A DNA stretch of 32,804 nucleotides, from assembly GCF_936916975.1 (NCBI RefSeq), contig NZ_CAKZGO010000046.1, forward strand, positions 1 to 32,804. Direction: 5' to 3'. The DNA comes from an uncultured Dongia sp. GTDB taxonomy: Bacteria; Pseudomonadota; Alphaproteobacteria; Dongiales; Dongiaceae. Position 1 is the stretch's first letter. Each line of letters opens with the position of its first letter. The translations under genes and the position numbers were made by a program. Under the pieces are notes generated by a model. The model saw only the letters and a program-made list of their open reading frames with translations, was not told where the DNA came from and searched no databases. This document shows positions 24,174 through 32,762 of the stretch, in pieces.

Positions 24174-25553
24174 ATGCCCGATAGCAACACTGCGGCCAAT
24201 GCCGCGCGCAAGCCCGCTCCCAAGACCGAAGAACCCTTGGTGACATCGTCGCTGACGCCGCGAGAGATCGTCTCGGAACTCGACCGGTTCATCGTCGGCC
24301 AGAACGACGCCAAGCGTGCGGTCGCCATTGCCTTGCGCAACCGCTGGCGCCGGCAGCAGCTCGACCAGGGCATGCGCGAGGAAGTCAGCCCCAAGAATAT
24401 TCTCATGATCGGGCCCACGGGTGTGGGTAAGACCGAGATTGCGCGCCGCCTCGCCAAGCTGGCGCAAGCGCCCTTCCTGAAAGTGGAAGCGACCAAGTTC
24501 ACCGAGGTGGGCTATGTCGGCCGCGATGTCGAACAGATCATCCGCGACCTCATCGAGATCGCCATCGCGATGTCGAAAGAAAAGATGCGCCGCCAGGTGC
24601 GCGCCAAGGCGGAGACGCTGGCCGAGGAACGTGTGCTCGATGCGCTGGTCGGCGAAGGGTCGGGTGCCGAAACACGCGCGAAGTTCCGCCGCATGCTGCG
24701 CGCCGGCGAGCTCGACGACAAGGAGATCGAGCTCAACGTGAAGGATAGCGGCGCCGCATCGATGCCGACCATCGACATCCCCGGCATGCCCGGCGCCTCC
24801 ATGGGCATGATCAATCTCAACGAGATGCTGGGCAATGTCATGGGCGGTCGTACCAAGACGCGGCGCATGAACGTCTCCGATTCCTACGAGGTGCTGCTGT
24901 CGGAAGAAGCCGACAAGCTGCTCGACCAGGAAAAGGTGACGGCGGAAGCGATCCGCGCGGTCGAGCAGAACGGCATCGTGTTCCTGGATGAGATCGACAA
25001 GATCTGCGCGCGGTCTGAACGTGCCGGCGCCGATGTCAGCCGCGAAGGCGTGCAGCGCGACCTGCTGCCGCTCATCGAAGGCACGCAGGTGGCAACGAAA
25101 TACGGCCCGGTGAAGACGGATCACATCCTGTTCATCGCCTCGGGCGCCTTCCATCTGGCCAAGCCCAGCGATCTGCTGCCGGAATTGCAAGGCCGTCTGC
25201 CGATCCGTGTCGAGCTTGACGCCCTCACCCGCGAAGATCTGCGTCGCATCCTCACCGAACCGGAGGCGAGCCTCATCAAACAATATGTGGCGCTGCTCGG
25301 CACCGAAGGTGTGACACTCGATTTCACCGACGATGCCATCGACGCGCTGGCCGATCTTGCCACCGACATCAACGCCTCAGTCGAGAATATTGGCGCACGG
25401 CGCCTGCATACGGTGCTGGAGCGTTTGCTGGAAGAAGTGAGCTTCACGGCCTCCGAGATGACCGGCAAGACCATCACCATCGACGGCACCTATGTCCGCG
25501 ACCGCGTGGCGCCGTTGGCCAAGAACACAGATCTCTCCAAGTTCATTCTCTAG
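24174..25553 (+). CDS. hslU: HslVU unfoldase ATPase subunit HslU (ClpY)
   Basis: HslU is the AAA+ hexamer that unfolds substrates and threads them into HslV. Walker A is GPTGVGKT at 80-87 and Walker B is VFLDEIDK near 269-276. The GYVGRD pore loop and a C-terminal SKFIL tail that inserts into HslV are present. The protein is about 20 residues longer than usual at its N-terminus from the ATG at 24174 (4 nt after hslV). A GTG at 24240 would give the standard N-terminus ([20 protein letters not shown]). The 3' end overlaps the convergent AraC-type gene by 11 nt. Confidence 0.95.
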   Translation: MPDSNTAANAARKPAPKTEEPLVTSSLTPREIVSELDRFIVGQNDAKRAVAIALRNRWRRQQLDQGMREEVSPKNILMIGPTGVGKTEIARRLAKLAQAPFLKVEATKFTEVGYVGRDVEQIIRDLIEIAIAMSKEKMRRQVRAKAETLAEERVLDALVGEGSGAETRAKFRRMLRAGELDDKEIELNVKDSGAASMPTIDIPGMPGASMGMINLNEMLGNVMGGRTKTRRMNVSDSYEVLLSEEADKLLDQEKVTAEAIRAVEQNGIVFLDEIDKICARSERAGADVSREGVQRDLLPLIEGTQVATKYGPVKTDHILFIASGAFHLAKPSDLLPELQGRLPIRVELDALTREDLRRILTEPEASLIKQYVALLGTEGVTLDFTDDAIDALADLATDINASVENIGARRLHTVLERLLEEVSFTASEMTGKTITIDGTYVRDRVAPLAKNTDLSKFIL

Positions 25554-26535
25554 TGCGATTCCCACCCACACTGAACCTGCGGCGATAATCGCTGGGCGTC
25601 AGGCCCATGCTGGCCTGGAAGACTTTGCTGAACGCACCGGCATCTTCATAGCCGATTTGCCAGGCGATCTGTTCGACTGGTGTCGGTGAGAATTCCAGCA
25701 TCTCGCGTGCCTTGCCGATGCGCAAATGCTGCAGATAGCGCGTGGGGTTGAGGCCCGTGGCTTTCTGGAAGCGGCGCAGGAAGGTGCGCTCACCCAAGCC
25801 CGCTTGCGTCGCCATCAAGGGCAGCGTCACTTTATTGGTGGCGTTGGCCTGCAGCCAGTGCTGCATTTTCAGGATCGCGGCATCGCCGTGATGGAGCTTG
25901 GGCGCGAAGCTGCTGTAGAAGCGTTGTTCGCGGCCCGCGGGATCGACCAGGAAGAAACGCGCGGTCGCGAGCACGATCGCTGGGCTGATCAATCGGTCGA
26001 TCAGTTTCAGTCCCAACTCCACCCAGGCCATGATGCCGCCCGCTGTGATGATGTCGCCATCCTCGATCACGAGCTTGTCGGCATCGACCAGGATGTCGGG
26101 GAAGCGTTCGGCGAGACGTTCCGCCAGCGACCAATGGGTGGTGGCGGGGCGCCCGGCAAGCAGGCCGGATTCTGCCAGCAGGAAGGCACCGGCGCAGACC
26201 GAACAGAGTGTCGCTCCTTTGACATGCTGGCTTTTGAGCCAGCGCAGGATCGGCGCCAGCCGCTCGCCGAGCGGCTCCGGCCCAAGGCTGGGCGGCAGGA
26301 TGAGGGCGGTCAGTTTTTTCGGCGTCTGGTCGTGGGATTTGTAGGCAACCACGACCGCGCCCGTTTCATCCAGGACCCAATGGCTGACCCGCAGGACCGG
26401 GACGCCAGAAACGCCCTGCTCGGCACTGAGCTGGTTCGCGGTCAGGAACATGTCGGTGAGGCCATGGACCGCGGCGAGCTGAGCGCCGGGATAAATCAGG
26501 ATGCCGATATCGGCAAAGTGCGGGGAATCCGTCAT
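25543..26535 (-). CDS. GlxA-type AraC-family regulator with DJ-1/PfpI domain
   Basis: The 330-residue protein couples an N-terminal DJ-1/PfpI (class I glutaminase-like) domain (about 8-195) to an AraC helix-turn-helix pair (about 225-322, [41 protein letters not shown]). The nucleophile-elbow cysteine is residue 114 in [25 protein letters not shown], retained as in GlxA relatives, though these domains usually sense and do not cleave. It is divergent from a cysteine hydrolase gene (116-nt gap) and is its likely regulator. Known relatives control amine, nicotinate or arginine catabolism. The effector here is unknown. Confidence 0.87.
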   Translation of the reverse strand: MTDSPHFADIGILIYPGAQLAAVHGLTDMFLTANQLSAEQGVSGVPVLRVSHWVLDETGAVVVAYKSHDQTPKKLTALILPPSLGPEPLGERLAPILRWLKSQHVKGATLCSVCAGAFLLAESGLLAGRPATTHWSLAERLAERFPDILVDADKLVIEDGDIITAGGIMAWVELGLKLIDRLISPAIVLATARFFLVDPAGREQRFYSSFAPKLHHGDAAILKMQHWLQANATNKVTLPLMATQAGLGERTFLRRFQKATGLNPTRYLQHLRIGKAREMLEFSPTPVEQIAWQIGYEDAGAFSKVFQASMGLTPSDYRRRFSVGGNRTRE

Positions 26536-26651
26536 TTGTCAGTTTTGGCCTAATCTATGTCAATTTCGCCAATTCGCAGGATGGCTTGGATCGCTTAGAA
26601 AATCCAGCAACAGCCGGGCATTCCCGCCGGGCGGCATGGAGGAGACAGACC
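26536..26651. promoter_or_regulatory. Divergent promoter region, regulator/hydrolase pair
   Basis: The 116-nt gap separates two divergent start codons and must contain promoters for both genes. It holds an AT-richer stretch near 26527-26575 (TTTGGCCTAATCTATGTCAATTTCGCC). The plus-strand ATG at 26652 is preceded by GGAGGAG at 26637-26643. No well-defined operator repeat was found by eye. Confidence 0.35.
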
Positions 26652-27215
26652 ATGACCAAGCGAGCGCTCATCGTCATCGACGTCCAGAACGATTACTTCC
26701 CCGGCGGCAAATGGACTTTGTCCGGCATCGATGCCGCGGCCGACAATGTGGCGAGGCTCATCGCTGCTGCCCGGAAGGCTGGCGAACTGATCGTTCATAT
26801 CCGTCATGAATTTGACAGCAATGATGCGCCGTTCTTCGTGGCGGGGTCCGACGGTGCTGCGATCCACACCAAGGCATCACCGGCCGGCAATGAGACCGTC
26901 ATCCTGAAGAATCATGTGAACGCGTTCCGCGAGACCGATCTGAAAGCGGTTCTCGACAAGCATGGCATCACCGATCTGGTCATCTGTGGCGCCATGAGCC
27001 ATATGTGCGTCGATGCGGCGACGCGCGCCGCCAATGATTTCGGCTACAGCAATGTGGTGATCCACGATGCCTGTGCCTCACGCGATCTGGAGTTCAACGG
27101 TATCCAGGTGCCGGCGGTCCATGCCCATGCGGCCTTCATGGCGGCGCTGGGTTCTGCCTATGCCAAGATGCTGTCGACGGCGGAATTCCTGAATCCCACC
27201 GTACAGGCGGCGTGA
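26652..27215 (+). CDS. Isochorismatase-family cysteine hydrolase (nicotinamidase-like)
   Basis: The 187-residue enzyme has the catalytic triad of the family: aspartate 10 (VIDVQNDYFPGG), lysine 86 (VILKNHVNAF) and cysteine 119 (CGAMSHMCVDAATRAA). It lacks the metal-binding histidine/aspartate set that marks true nicotinamidases at DxHxxxH, although an HIRHEFDS stretch sits in a similar position. The product could be an amidase, a ureidohydrolase or an unknown hydrolase. The start has a strong GGAGGAG site. It is divergent from the GlxA-type regulator, which likely controls it in response to its substrate. Confidence 0.88.
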   Translation: MTKRALIVIDVQNDYFPGGKWTLSGIDAAADNVARLIAAARKAGELIVHIRHEFDSNDAPFFVAGSDGAAIHTKASPAGNETVILKNHVNAFRETDLKAVLDKHGITDLVICGAMSHMCVDAATRAANDFGYSNVVIHDACASRDLEFNGIQVPAVHAHAAFMAALGSAYAKMLSTAEFLNPTVQAA

Positions 27216-27263
27216 CATCCAGTCGGCACCTCATCGGACGATAAAGGTGCCGGCTTCGATGAC

Positions 27264-28034
27264 TTACGCAGCGGATTGGGCCTGCGTTGCAGCCGTCACC
27301 TGCTCTTCCAACTGGGCCTGCAGCTCGGTCGGCAGATTGAGCTTGGCGGCCAGCGCCGAGATATAGGCCTTCTCGCGCACGTCATCAGGGTCGATGGCGA
27401 GGCGCGAAGCGAGCCAGATCTCGGCCGCCTGTTCAGGCCCACGCGGCAGCGCGGCAATGGCCGCGAGATCCGTCGGGCGACCCAATTCGTCGAACACGAA
27501 GGCCTTCGCCTCCGCATCAAGTTGCAGTTCCTCGATGCGGGCAAAGAGCTGCGTCTGCTCCGTGGCGTCGATATGGCCATCGGATTTTGCCGCCGCGATC
27601 ATCGCCCGCACCAAGGCGAGGGCAAACGGCCGGCCATCGCTTGAGGTGCCATGGTTGGGATCGAACGGGCTGTCGCTCGGCGCCGGCAAGACCGCCGGGC
27701 CGGAACTCGGCGCTGAACTGGGCACGCTGCTGCGTGGCGCGGGCGTCGGTATCCCGGATTGCTTCGCCTGGTAGTTCTGCCAGGCTTTGAGGGCGAGGCC
27801 GCCCAGGACGGCAGCGCCGCCATAGCCCAGCAGGCCGCCGCCGATTTTCTTGGCCTTCTTCGAACCCAGCAGCATGCCGATGAGGCCGCCGGTCGCAGCC
27901 CCCGCAGCGAATGTCCCGGCCTTCTGCCGGTTGATGCCGCCCAACAGGTCGCCGATACCCCCACCATTTGGCCGCTGGCCACCAGCCGCACCGTTCCCCA
28001 GGAAATCTTCCAGCAGCCGTTTTGGATCGAGCAC
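27264..28034 (-). CDS. DUF533 (YebE-like, TerB-like) protein
   Basis: The predicted 256-residue protein starts with a GTG at 28034 preceded by a consensus AAGGAGGT. It begins LDPKRLLEDFLGNGAAGG. A glycine-rich region with a hydrophobic stretch (AAGAATGGLIGMLLGSKKAKKIGGGLLGYGGAAVLGGLALKAW, about 35-78) may enter the membrane. A proline/serine-rich linker (about 90-120) leads to a TerB-like helical domain (about 130-256) with ALVRAMIAAAKSDGHIDATEQTQLFARI. E. coli YebE is an envelope-stress protein of unknown function. It is divergent from the histidine kinase gene; the two may share control. Confidence 0.85.
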   Translation of the reverse strand: MLDPKRLLEDFLGNGAAGGQRPNGGGIGDLLGGINRQKAGTFAAGAATGGLIGMLLGSKKAKKIGGGLLGYGGAAVLGGLALKAWQNYQAKQSGIPTPAPRSSVPSSAPSSGPAVLPAPSDSPFDPNHGTSSDGRPFALALVRAMIAAAKSDGHIDATEQTQLFARIEELQLDAEAKAFVFDELGRPTDLAAIAALPRGPEQAAEIWLASRLAIDPDDVREKAYISALAAKLNLPTELQAQLEEQVTAATQAQSAA

Positions 28035-28281
28035 CAAGCACCTCCTTGTCGAGAATAAGAATGGTTTAGATGGGGTGGCGCGTGGCGTCTTCAACCATGC
28101 CCAGGTCAAGTAACGCTGCGCAGCCGGGTGTGAGGCGAGCCGGGCGCGCGGCTAATTTGCAGCGATTGCACGCTGACAACGCAGAAAAGACTTGTCGTGC
28201 AACCTTATCTGCACCTAGGAATTGTCCAATAAATCACCCTGATGTGCAGAAACGGGTTTGACCGCCGGATTGGTTAACAAA
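28035..28281. promoter_or_regulatory. Divergent intergenic region, DUF533/histidine kinase
   Basis: This 247-nt non-coding gap between two divergent genes holds an inverted repeat TTGCACG (28166-28172) and CGTGCAA (28196-28202) with 23 nt between the arms, a possible regulator site or RNA hairpin. An AT-rich stretch near 28200-28240 is a reasonable location for the kinase promoter. No promoter is certain. Confidence 0.35.
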
Positions 28282-30084
28282 ATGGCGAACCGCTTGGGCC
28301 CAATGATTGATGAACGGAACGGGCCGATGGACGTGCTGGAGAGCAGCTTGGAACGCGACGGCAAACGCAGCGACGCCCAGCTACCGATGGCCGACCACAC
28401 GCGGCCGCGGCAATCCGATGCCTATCCGGACGACCCGCAGCAGGCGCTGCTGTGGGAAGAGCGTCGCTTGGCGGCGTTGTATGACAGCGGCATACTGGAT
28501 ACCGAAACCGAGCAGAATTTCGACGACATCACGGCACTCGCTGCACAGATCTGCGACACGCCGCTCTCGCTGGTGTCCTTCGTGGATCGCGAGCGGCTCT
28601 GGTTCAAATCCTGCTTCGGCGGCGACCTCAAGGAATATCCACGCCAGCGCTCGTTCTGCGACTATGCCATCCGCGCGCCCGGCGTGTTCGAGGTACAGGA
28701 CCTGGCGCTGGACGCGCGGTTTCAGCGTCAGCAGCTGGTGACGGAATTCGGCTTCCGCTTTTATGCCTCGGCCCAGATCAAATCCTGCGGCGGGGAGATC
28801 CTCGGCACCCTCACCGTCATCGACAATCGCCCGCGCGCGCTCACGGATCCGCAGCGTGCAGCCCTCGTCATGCTTGCCGACCAATGCGCCGGCCAGATCG
28901 CGCTGCGCCGTTTGCTGCGCGAGCGTGACCTGGAAATCTCGACCCGCACCCAGGCGCTGCGCGCCACCGAGGCGCGCCTCCAGGCCTTCATGCAGCATGC
29001 GCCGATCACCATGTCGGTGAAGGATCTCGACGGCCGCTACCTGATGGTCAACCGGGCCAGCGAACGTTTCTATGGCCTGCCGGCCAACGAGATCCTGGGG
29101 AGGCGCATCACCGATTTCGAACGCTCGACCGGGGGCGAGGCGATCACGCGGCTGGAAGCGGACATGCGCGTCGCGGACACCTCCCTGATGCGCGAGATCT
29201 GCTACCAGCGCGATGGCGGCAAGCGGTGGTACCGGGACATCAAATTTCCGATCCCCGACGAGGAAGGCGTCACTGTCGCCATCGGCGGCATCGGTGTCGA
29301 AATCACCGCGGCGATGCTGGCGCAGGAAGAGTTGATCGAGGCCAAGGAACATGCCGAGGCCGCCAATCAGGCGAAGTCGCAATTCCTTGCCAATATGAGC
29401 CATGAGCTGCGCACGCCGCTGAATGCCATTCTGGGTTTTTCGGAGATCCTGTCGCGCGATGCGCTGGGGCCGATCGCGGCTGACCAGACGCGCGCTTATG
29501 CCGCCGACATCCATGAGAGCGGCCGTCTGCTGATGAAGATCATCAACGACATCCTCGACCTCTCTAAGATCGAGGCCGGGCGCATGATCTTGAGCGAGGC
29601 GCCGTGTGATCTCCTCGCCATTACGCGCAGCACGCTCAATCTCGTCGGCAACGCAGCGCAGACCAAGAATCTGAAACTGGTCAATGCCGTCCCGGATACG
29701 CTGCCGCTGGTCAGGGCCGACGAGCGGGCGCTGACGCAGATCCTGCTCAACCTGGTCAACAATGCGGTGAAGTTCACCCTGCCTGGTGGCGAGATAAAGG
29801 TTGAGGCAGGGCTGGTCAATCAGGGCGAGATCGGCGAAGGCATCGTCATTGCCGTCTCAGATACCGGCATCGGCATCGCCAGCGACGATATCCCGCTGGT
29901 GTTCACGGCCTTCGGCCAGGTGGAGGATGCTTTTGTGCGCGGCCATGAAGGGGCTGGGCTTGGCCTGCCGATCGCACGGGCACTGACCGAGGCGCAGGGC
30001 GGCAAGCTTGATCTCCACAGCCGCGTCGGCGTCGGCACGCGTGTGACACTGTGGTTGCCGAAAGAGCGCATCATCGACCGATGA
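28282..30084 (+). CDS. Cytoplasmic GAF-PAS sensor histidine kinase (orphan)
   Basis: This soluble 600-residue kinase has no transmembrane helix or signal peptide. It has a GAF domain (about 55-205, LAALYDSGILDTETEQNFDDITALAAQICDTPLSLVSFVD), a short coiled-coil, a PAS domain (about 232-345, APITMSVKDLDGRYLMVNRASERFYGL), a HisKA domain with phospho-accepting histidine 374 in FLANMSHELRTPLNAILGFSEIL, and a HATPase_c domain (N-box LLNLVNNAVKFT, DTGIGI, GAGLGLPIARAL). No receiver domain or response regulator gene is adjacent, so its partner is elsewhere. The start could be TTG 28258, ATG 28282, 28303 or 28327; none has a strong ribosome site. Confidence 0.9.
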   Translation: MANRLGPMIDERNGPMDVLESSLERDGKRSDAQLPMADHTRPRQSDAYPDDPQQALLWEERRLAALYDSGILDTETEQNFDDITALAAQICDTPLSLVSFVDRERLWFKSCFGGDLKEYPRQRSFCDYAIRAPGVFEVQDLALDARFQRQQLVTEFGFRFYASAQIKSCGGEILGTLTVIDNRPRALTDPQRAALVMLADQCAGQIALRRLLRERDLEISTRTQALRATEARLQAFMQHAPITMSVKDLDGRYLMVNRASERFYGLPANEILGRRITDFERSTGGEAITRLEADMRVADTSLMREICYQRDGGKRWYRDIKFPIPDEEGVTVAIGGIGVEITAAMLAQEELIEAKEHAEAANQAKSQFLANMSHELRTPLNAILGFSEILSRDALGPIAADQTRAYAADIHESGRLLMKIINDILDLSKIEAGRMILSEAPCDLLAITRSTLNLVGNAAQTKNLKLVNAVPDTLPLVRADERALTQILLNLVNNAVKFTLPGGEIKVEAGLVNQGEIGEGIVIAVSDTGIGIASDDIPLVFTAFGQVEDAFVRGHEGAGLGLPIARALTEAQGGKLDLHSRVGVGTRVTLWLPKERIIDR

Positions 30085-30092
30085 TGCGCTCT
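30063..30092. terminator. Inverted repeat spanning the kinase stop codon
   Basis: A perfect 14-bp inverted repeat, 30063-30076 with 30079-30092, has only two bases between its arms and includes the TGA stop (30082-30084). The following bases are CTCATGCG, with no T-run. It lies between two convergent genes and could serve as a terminator stem or an mRNA 3' stabiliser for either. Confidence 0.55.
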
Positions 30093-30124
30093 CTCATGCG
30101 AACTCAGTTCACTGCCAGATTCTC

Positions 30125-31159
30125 TTACGGCTGGTAGGTGATCTGCACGAAATCGTCGAGCTGGTCGAGATTGCTCCAGCCCTGGTTCTGGATGCCGTCC
30201 AACTCCACCGAGCTGCCATTGGCAAACGTGATCAGGACATCGCCATCGGCCGTCGAACCCACCGTGACGCCAGGCGCGTTGGCATCGGCCAGGCCTTCGA
30301 GCACCAGGGCCTCTATCGAGGTATCGAGATCCAGGATGATGTCGTTGCCGTCGAGTGCCGTGTCGACATAGAAGGTATCATCACCGGCGCCGCCGCGCAT
30401 CACGTCCGATCCCTCTTCGCCGAACAGGCGGTCATTGCCGTCGCCGCCCGAGAGCGTATCGTCGCCGGCCTCACCATAGAGATCGTCATTGCCCGCGCCG
30501 CCTTCGAGCTCGTCGTTATTCTCTTCGCCATACATGCGGTCATTGCCGGCGCCGCCATCCAGGAAATCGTCACCAATGCCGCCATAGAGCCGGTCCTGGC
30601 CTTCGTCGCCGAACAGCTCGTCATTGCCGGAATCGCCGAACAGGCGGTCGTTCTCGGTGCCGGCATGGATTTCGTCATTGCCGCTGCCGCCATAGAGATA
30701 GTCATAACCGGCGCCGCCGAACAGCAGATCGTTGTCGCCATCGCCATAGAGGTAATCGTCGCCCAGGCCGCCATCGATCGTGTCGTTGCCGCTGCCGCCA
30801 TGGAGAGTGTCGTTGCCATTGGCGGGACCGGCGACCGGGCTCGGCGGTACATTGCTGTCGCCGTAGATGGTGTCGTTGCCGGTGCCGCCCCAGATATTGT
30901 CGTCGCCATAGCTGCCGATCAGCAAATCGTTGCCGGCCGCGCCGTCGATGTAATCGTTACCGCTGCCACCATCGACCTTGTCATTGCCACCGCCGGCATT
31001 GACCGTGTCATGGCCGCCCTGGGCGTAGATGGTGTCGGCGCCATTGGTCCCGTTGATCAGATCCGCGGCGCTGGTGCCGTAGATCGCGAAATTGTACGGG
31101 TAATAAGGTTCCGGATACTGACCGATCGGGGTCGTGCCGGTGTTGGTGACCTGAGCCAT
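30125..31159 (-). CDS. RTX nonapeptide-repeat calcium-binding protein
   Basis: The 344-residue acidic protein has about 23 tandem GGxGxDxUx nonapeptides (residues about 37-265), which fold into a calcium-bound beta-roll. A 12-residue proline-rich insert (SNVPPSPVAGPA) interrupts one repeat near 107-119. It has no N-terminal signal peptide; the C-terminal part (IILDLDTSIEALVLEGLAD to FVQITYQP) probably carries the uncleaved type I secretion signal. There is no catalytic domain. No type I exporter genes lie in the window. The ATG at 31159 has GGAGGT upstream; a longer frame from 31294 adds 45 unrelated residues. It is convergent with the histidine kinase gene. Confidence 0.9.
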   Translation of the reverse strand: MAQVTNTGTTPIGQYPEPYYPYNFAIYGTSAADLINGTNGADTIYAQGGHDTVNAGGGNDKVDGGSGNDYIDGAAGNDLLIGSYGDDNIWGGTGNDTIYGDSNVPPSPVAGPANGNDTLHGGSGNDTIDGGLGDDYLYGDGDNDLLFGGAGYDYLYGGSGNDEIHAGTENDRLFGDSGNDELFGDEGQDRLYGGIGDDFLDGGAGNDRMYGEENNDELEGGAGNDDLYGEAGDDTLSGGDGNDRLFGEEGSDVMRGGAGDDTFYVDTALDGNDIILDLDTSIEALVLEGLADANAPGVTVGSTADGDVLITFANGSSVELDGIQNQGWSNLDQLDDFVQITYQP

Positions 31160-31267
31160 GATGACCTCCGTTGGAGGGCGCTTGGAAAGGCGGCGCGCCG
31201 GAACCGTTACAGCTTGGTCATCCTGGGGCCTCGGAATGTTCGCCGGCTTTGCGTGACGGCGATCACC

Positions 31268-31291
31268 AATCCCGCCGGTTCCGGCGGGATT
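31268..31291. repeat. 11-bp perfect inverted repeat between RTX and rsmB genes
   Basis: AATCCCGCCGG (31268-31278) and its complement (31281-31291) are separated by two bases. The repeat lies in the 217-nt gap between the divergent RTX and rsmB starts, about 110 nt from the RTX start and 86 nt from rsmB. It may be an operator, a small hairpin or an REP fragment. It has no T-run. Confidence 0.55.
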
Positions 31292-31376
31292 CACCCAGGG
31301 ATCGTCCCGAAAAAGGCGGCAGGAGGCCGAGTCGACCGATTAGACAAGCGCGGGCTTATCCGCTATCAGGGCGGCC

Positions 31377-32762
31377 ATGTCGCAAAAAGACCCCCAATTG
31401 GACCCCAAGGACGCGCCGGAAGGCAGCGCCGGCGCAGATTCGCCGATCCTATCGGCCCGCTCGATCGCTCTCGATCTGATGGATGCCGTGTTCCGGCGCC
31501 GCAAGCCGCTCGATGAAGCGCTGGGCGAACATGCCGAACTCGACAAACTGGCGCCGCGCGACCGGCAATTCGTGCGCGCTCTGGTCGCCACAACCCTGCG
31601 CCATATGGGCCAGATCGATCATGCGCTGGGGCAATGCCTGGAAAAGCCGCTACCGGCCCGCGCCCTTATCGTGCGCAACATCCTGCGCCTGGGGGCCGCC
31701 CAGATCATGTTCCTCTCGACCGCCCCCCACGCTGCGGTCGATACCATGGTGACCCTGGCGGCACAGCGCGGCGAGACCGGGTTCAAGGGTTTGATCAACG
31801 CCGTGCTCCGTCGCATCTCGCGCGATCCCCAGGCCTATCTCGCCTCGGCACCCGCCGGTGCCGTGAGCCTGCCCGACTGGCTGTGGCAGAGCTGGGTCAA
31901 GGCATACGGTGTCGCCAAGGCGACGCAGATCGCGACCGCACATCTTTATGAACCGCCACTCGATTTCTGCTGCCGCCGTCCGGCCGAGGCCGATTATTGG
32001 GCGCAGCAACTCCATGCCCGCACCATGCCGCTGCCCGGGACGCTGCGCCGACCGGTGGCATCGGAAGGTGGCGAGCGCTTGCATCAACGGGTCGAGGACC
32101 TGCCAGGCTACGCCGAGGGCGCCTGGTGGGTGCAGGATCTGGCGGCGCAAATTCCAGCGCGTCTGCTCGGCAATGTCGCCGGCCAGCGCGTCATCGATCT
32201 TTGTGCTGCACCCGGCGGCAAGACCGCGCAATTGGCGGCGGCGGGTGCCCATGTCACTGCCCTCGACCGCTCGCGGCCGCGTCTCGCCCGGGTGAAGGAA
32301 AATCTCGAACGGCTGCGGCTCCATGCCGAACTCGAAGCCGCCGATGCAGCGCTGTGGGATCGCGGTCGTGATTTTGACGCGGTGCTGCTGGATGCGCCCT
32401 GTTCGGCGACCGGTACCATCCGCCGTCATCCCGACGTTGCCTGGCTGAAGGACCCGCGCGATCTTAACAAGCTTACCGCCACGCAGGATCGTTTGCTCGA
32501 CAAAGCCATCGCCCTGTTGCGGCCCGGCGGCACGCTCATCTTCTGCACCTGCTCGCTGCAGCCAGAAGAAGGCCCCGACCGTGTCGATGCGTTGCTGGCA
32601 CGCCATGCCGGCCTCAAGCGCGACCGCATCCATACCGAAGAAGTGGGCGGCCTGTTCGAGCTCATCTCCCCTGCCGGCGATTTCCGTTCGCTGCCGAGCC
32701 ATCTCGCCGACCAGGGCGGGCTGGATGGATTCTTCGCGGCGCGGATTATCAAGGCGGGCTGA
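31377..32762 (+). CDS. rsmB: 16S rRNA (cytosine-C5) methyltransferase RsmB (Fmu/Sun)
   Basis: RsmB methylates C967 of 16S rRNA with S-adenosylmethionine. The 461-residue protein has an N-terminal NusB-like helical domain (about 26-150). A C-terminal methyltransferase domain follows, with the SAM motif DLCAAPGGKT near 275-284, the first active-site cysteine 342 in DAPCSATG, and the catalytic cysteine 392 in FCTCSLQPEEG. The N-terminus is extended by about 22 acidic, disordered residues. It is complete; the remaining 42 nt of the window downstream contain nothing identifiable. Confidence 0.94.
   Translation: MSQKDPQLDPKDAPEGSAGADSPILSARSIALDLMDAVFRRRKPLDEALGEHAELDKLAPRDRQFVRALVATTLRHMGQIDHALGQCLEKPLPARALIVRNILRLGAAQIMFLSTAPHAAVDTMVTLAAQRGETGFKGLINAVLRRISRDPQAYLASAPAGAVSLPDWLWQSWVKAYGVAKATQIATAHLYEPPLDFCCRRPAEADYWAQQLHARTMPLPGTLRRPVASEGGERLHQRVEDLPGYAEGAWWVQDLAAQIPARLLGNVAGQRVIDLCAAPGGKTAQLAAAGAHVTALDRSRPRLARVKENLERLRLHAELEAADAALWDRGRDFDAVLLDAPCSATGTIRRHPDVAWLKDPRDLNKLTATQDRLLDKAIALLRPGGTLIFCTCSLQPEEGPDRVDALLARHAGLKRDRIHTEEVGGLFELISPAGDFRSLPSHLADQGGLDGFFAARIIKAG

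Noticed and set aside
23534-25283. Minus-strand frames of 322 and 377 codons opposite hslV and hslU
   Set aside because: HslV and HslU motifs are intact on the plus strand. The opposing frames are low-complexity shadows.
30160-31050. CRISPR-like periodic repetition
   Set aside because: The periodicity is 27 bp, without identical repeats or unique spacers, and it encodes RTX nonapeptides.
30355-31516. Long antisense frames across the RTX gene, with very high arginine/histidine or alanine/isoleucine content
   Set aside because: They are mirror products of the repeated GGxGxD codons and have no independent start signals or family resemblance.
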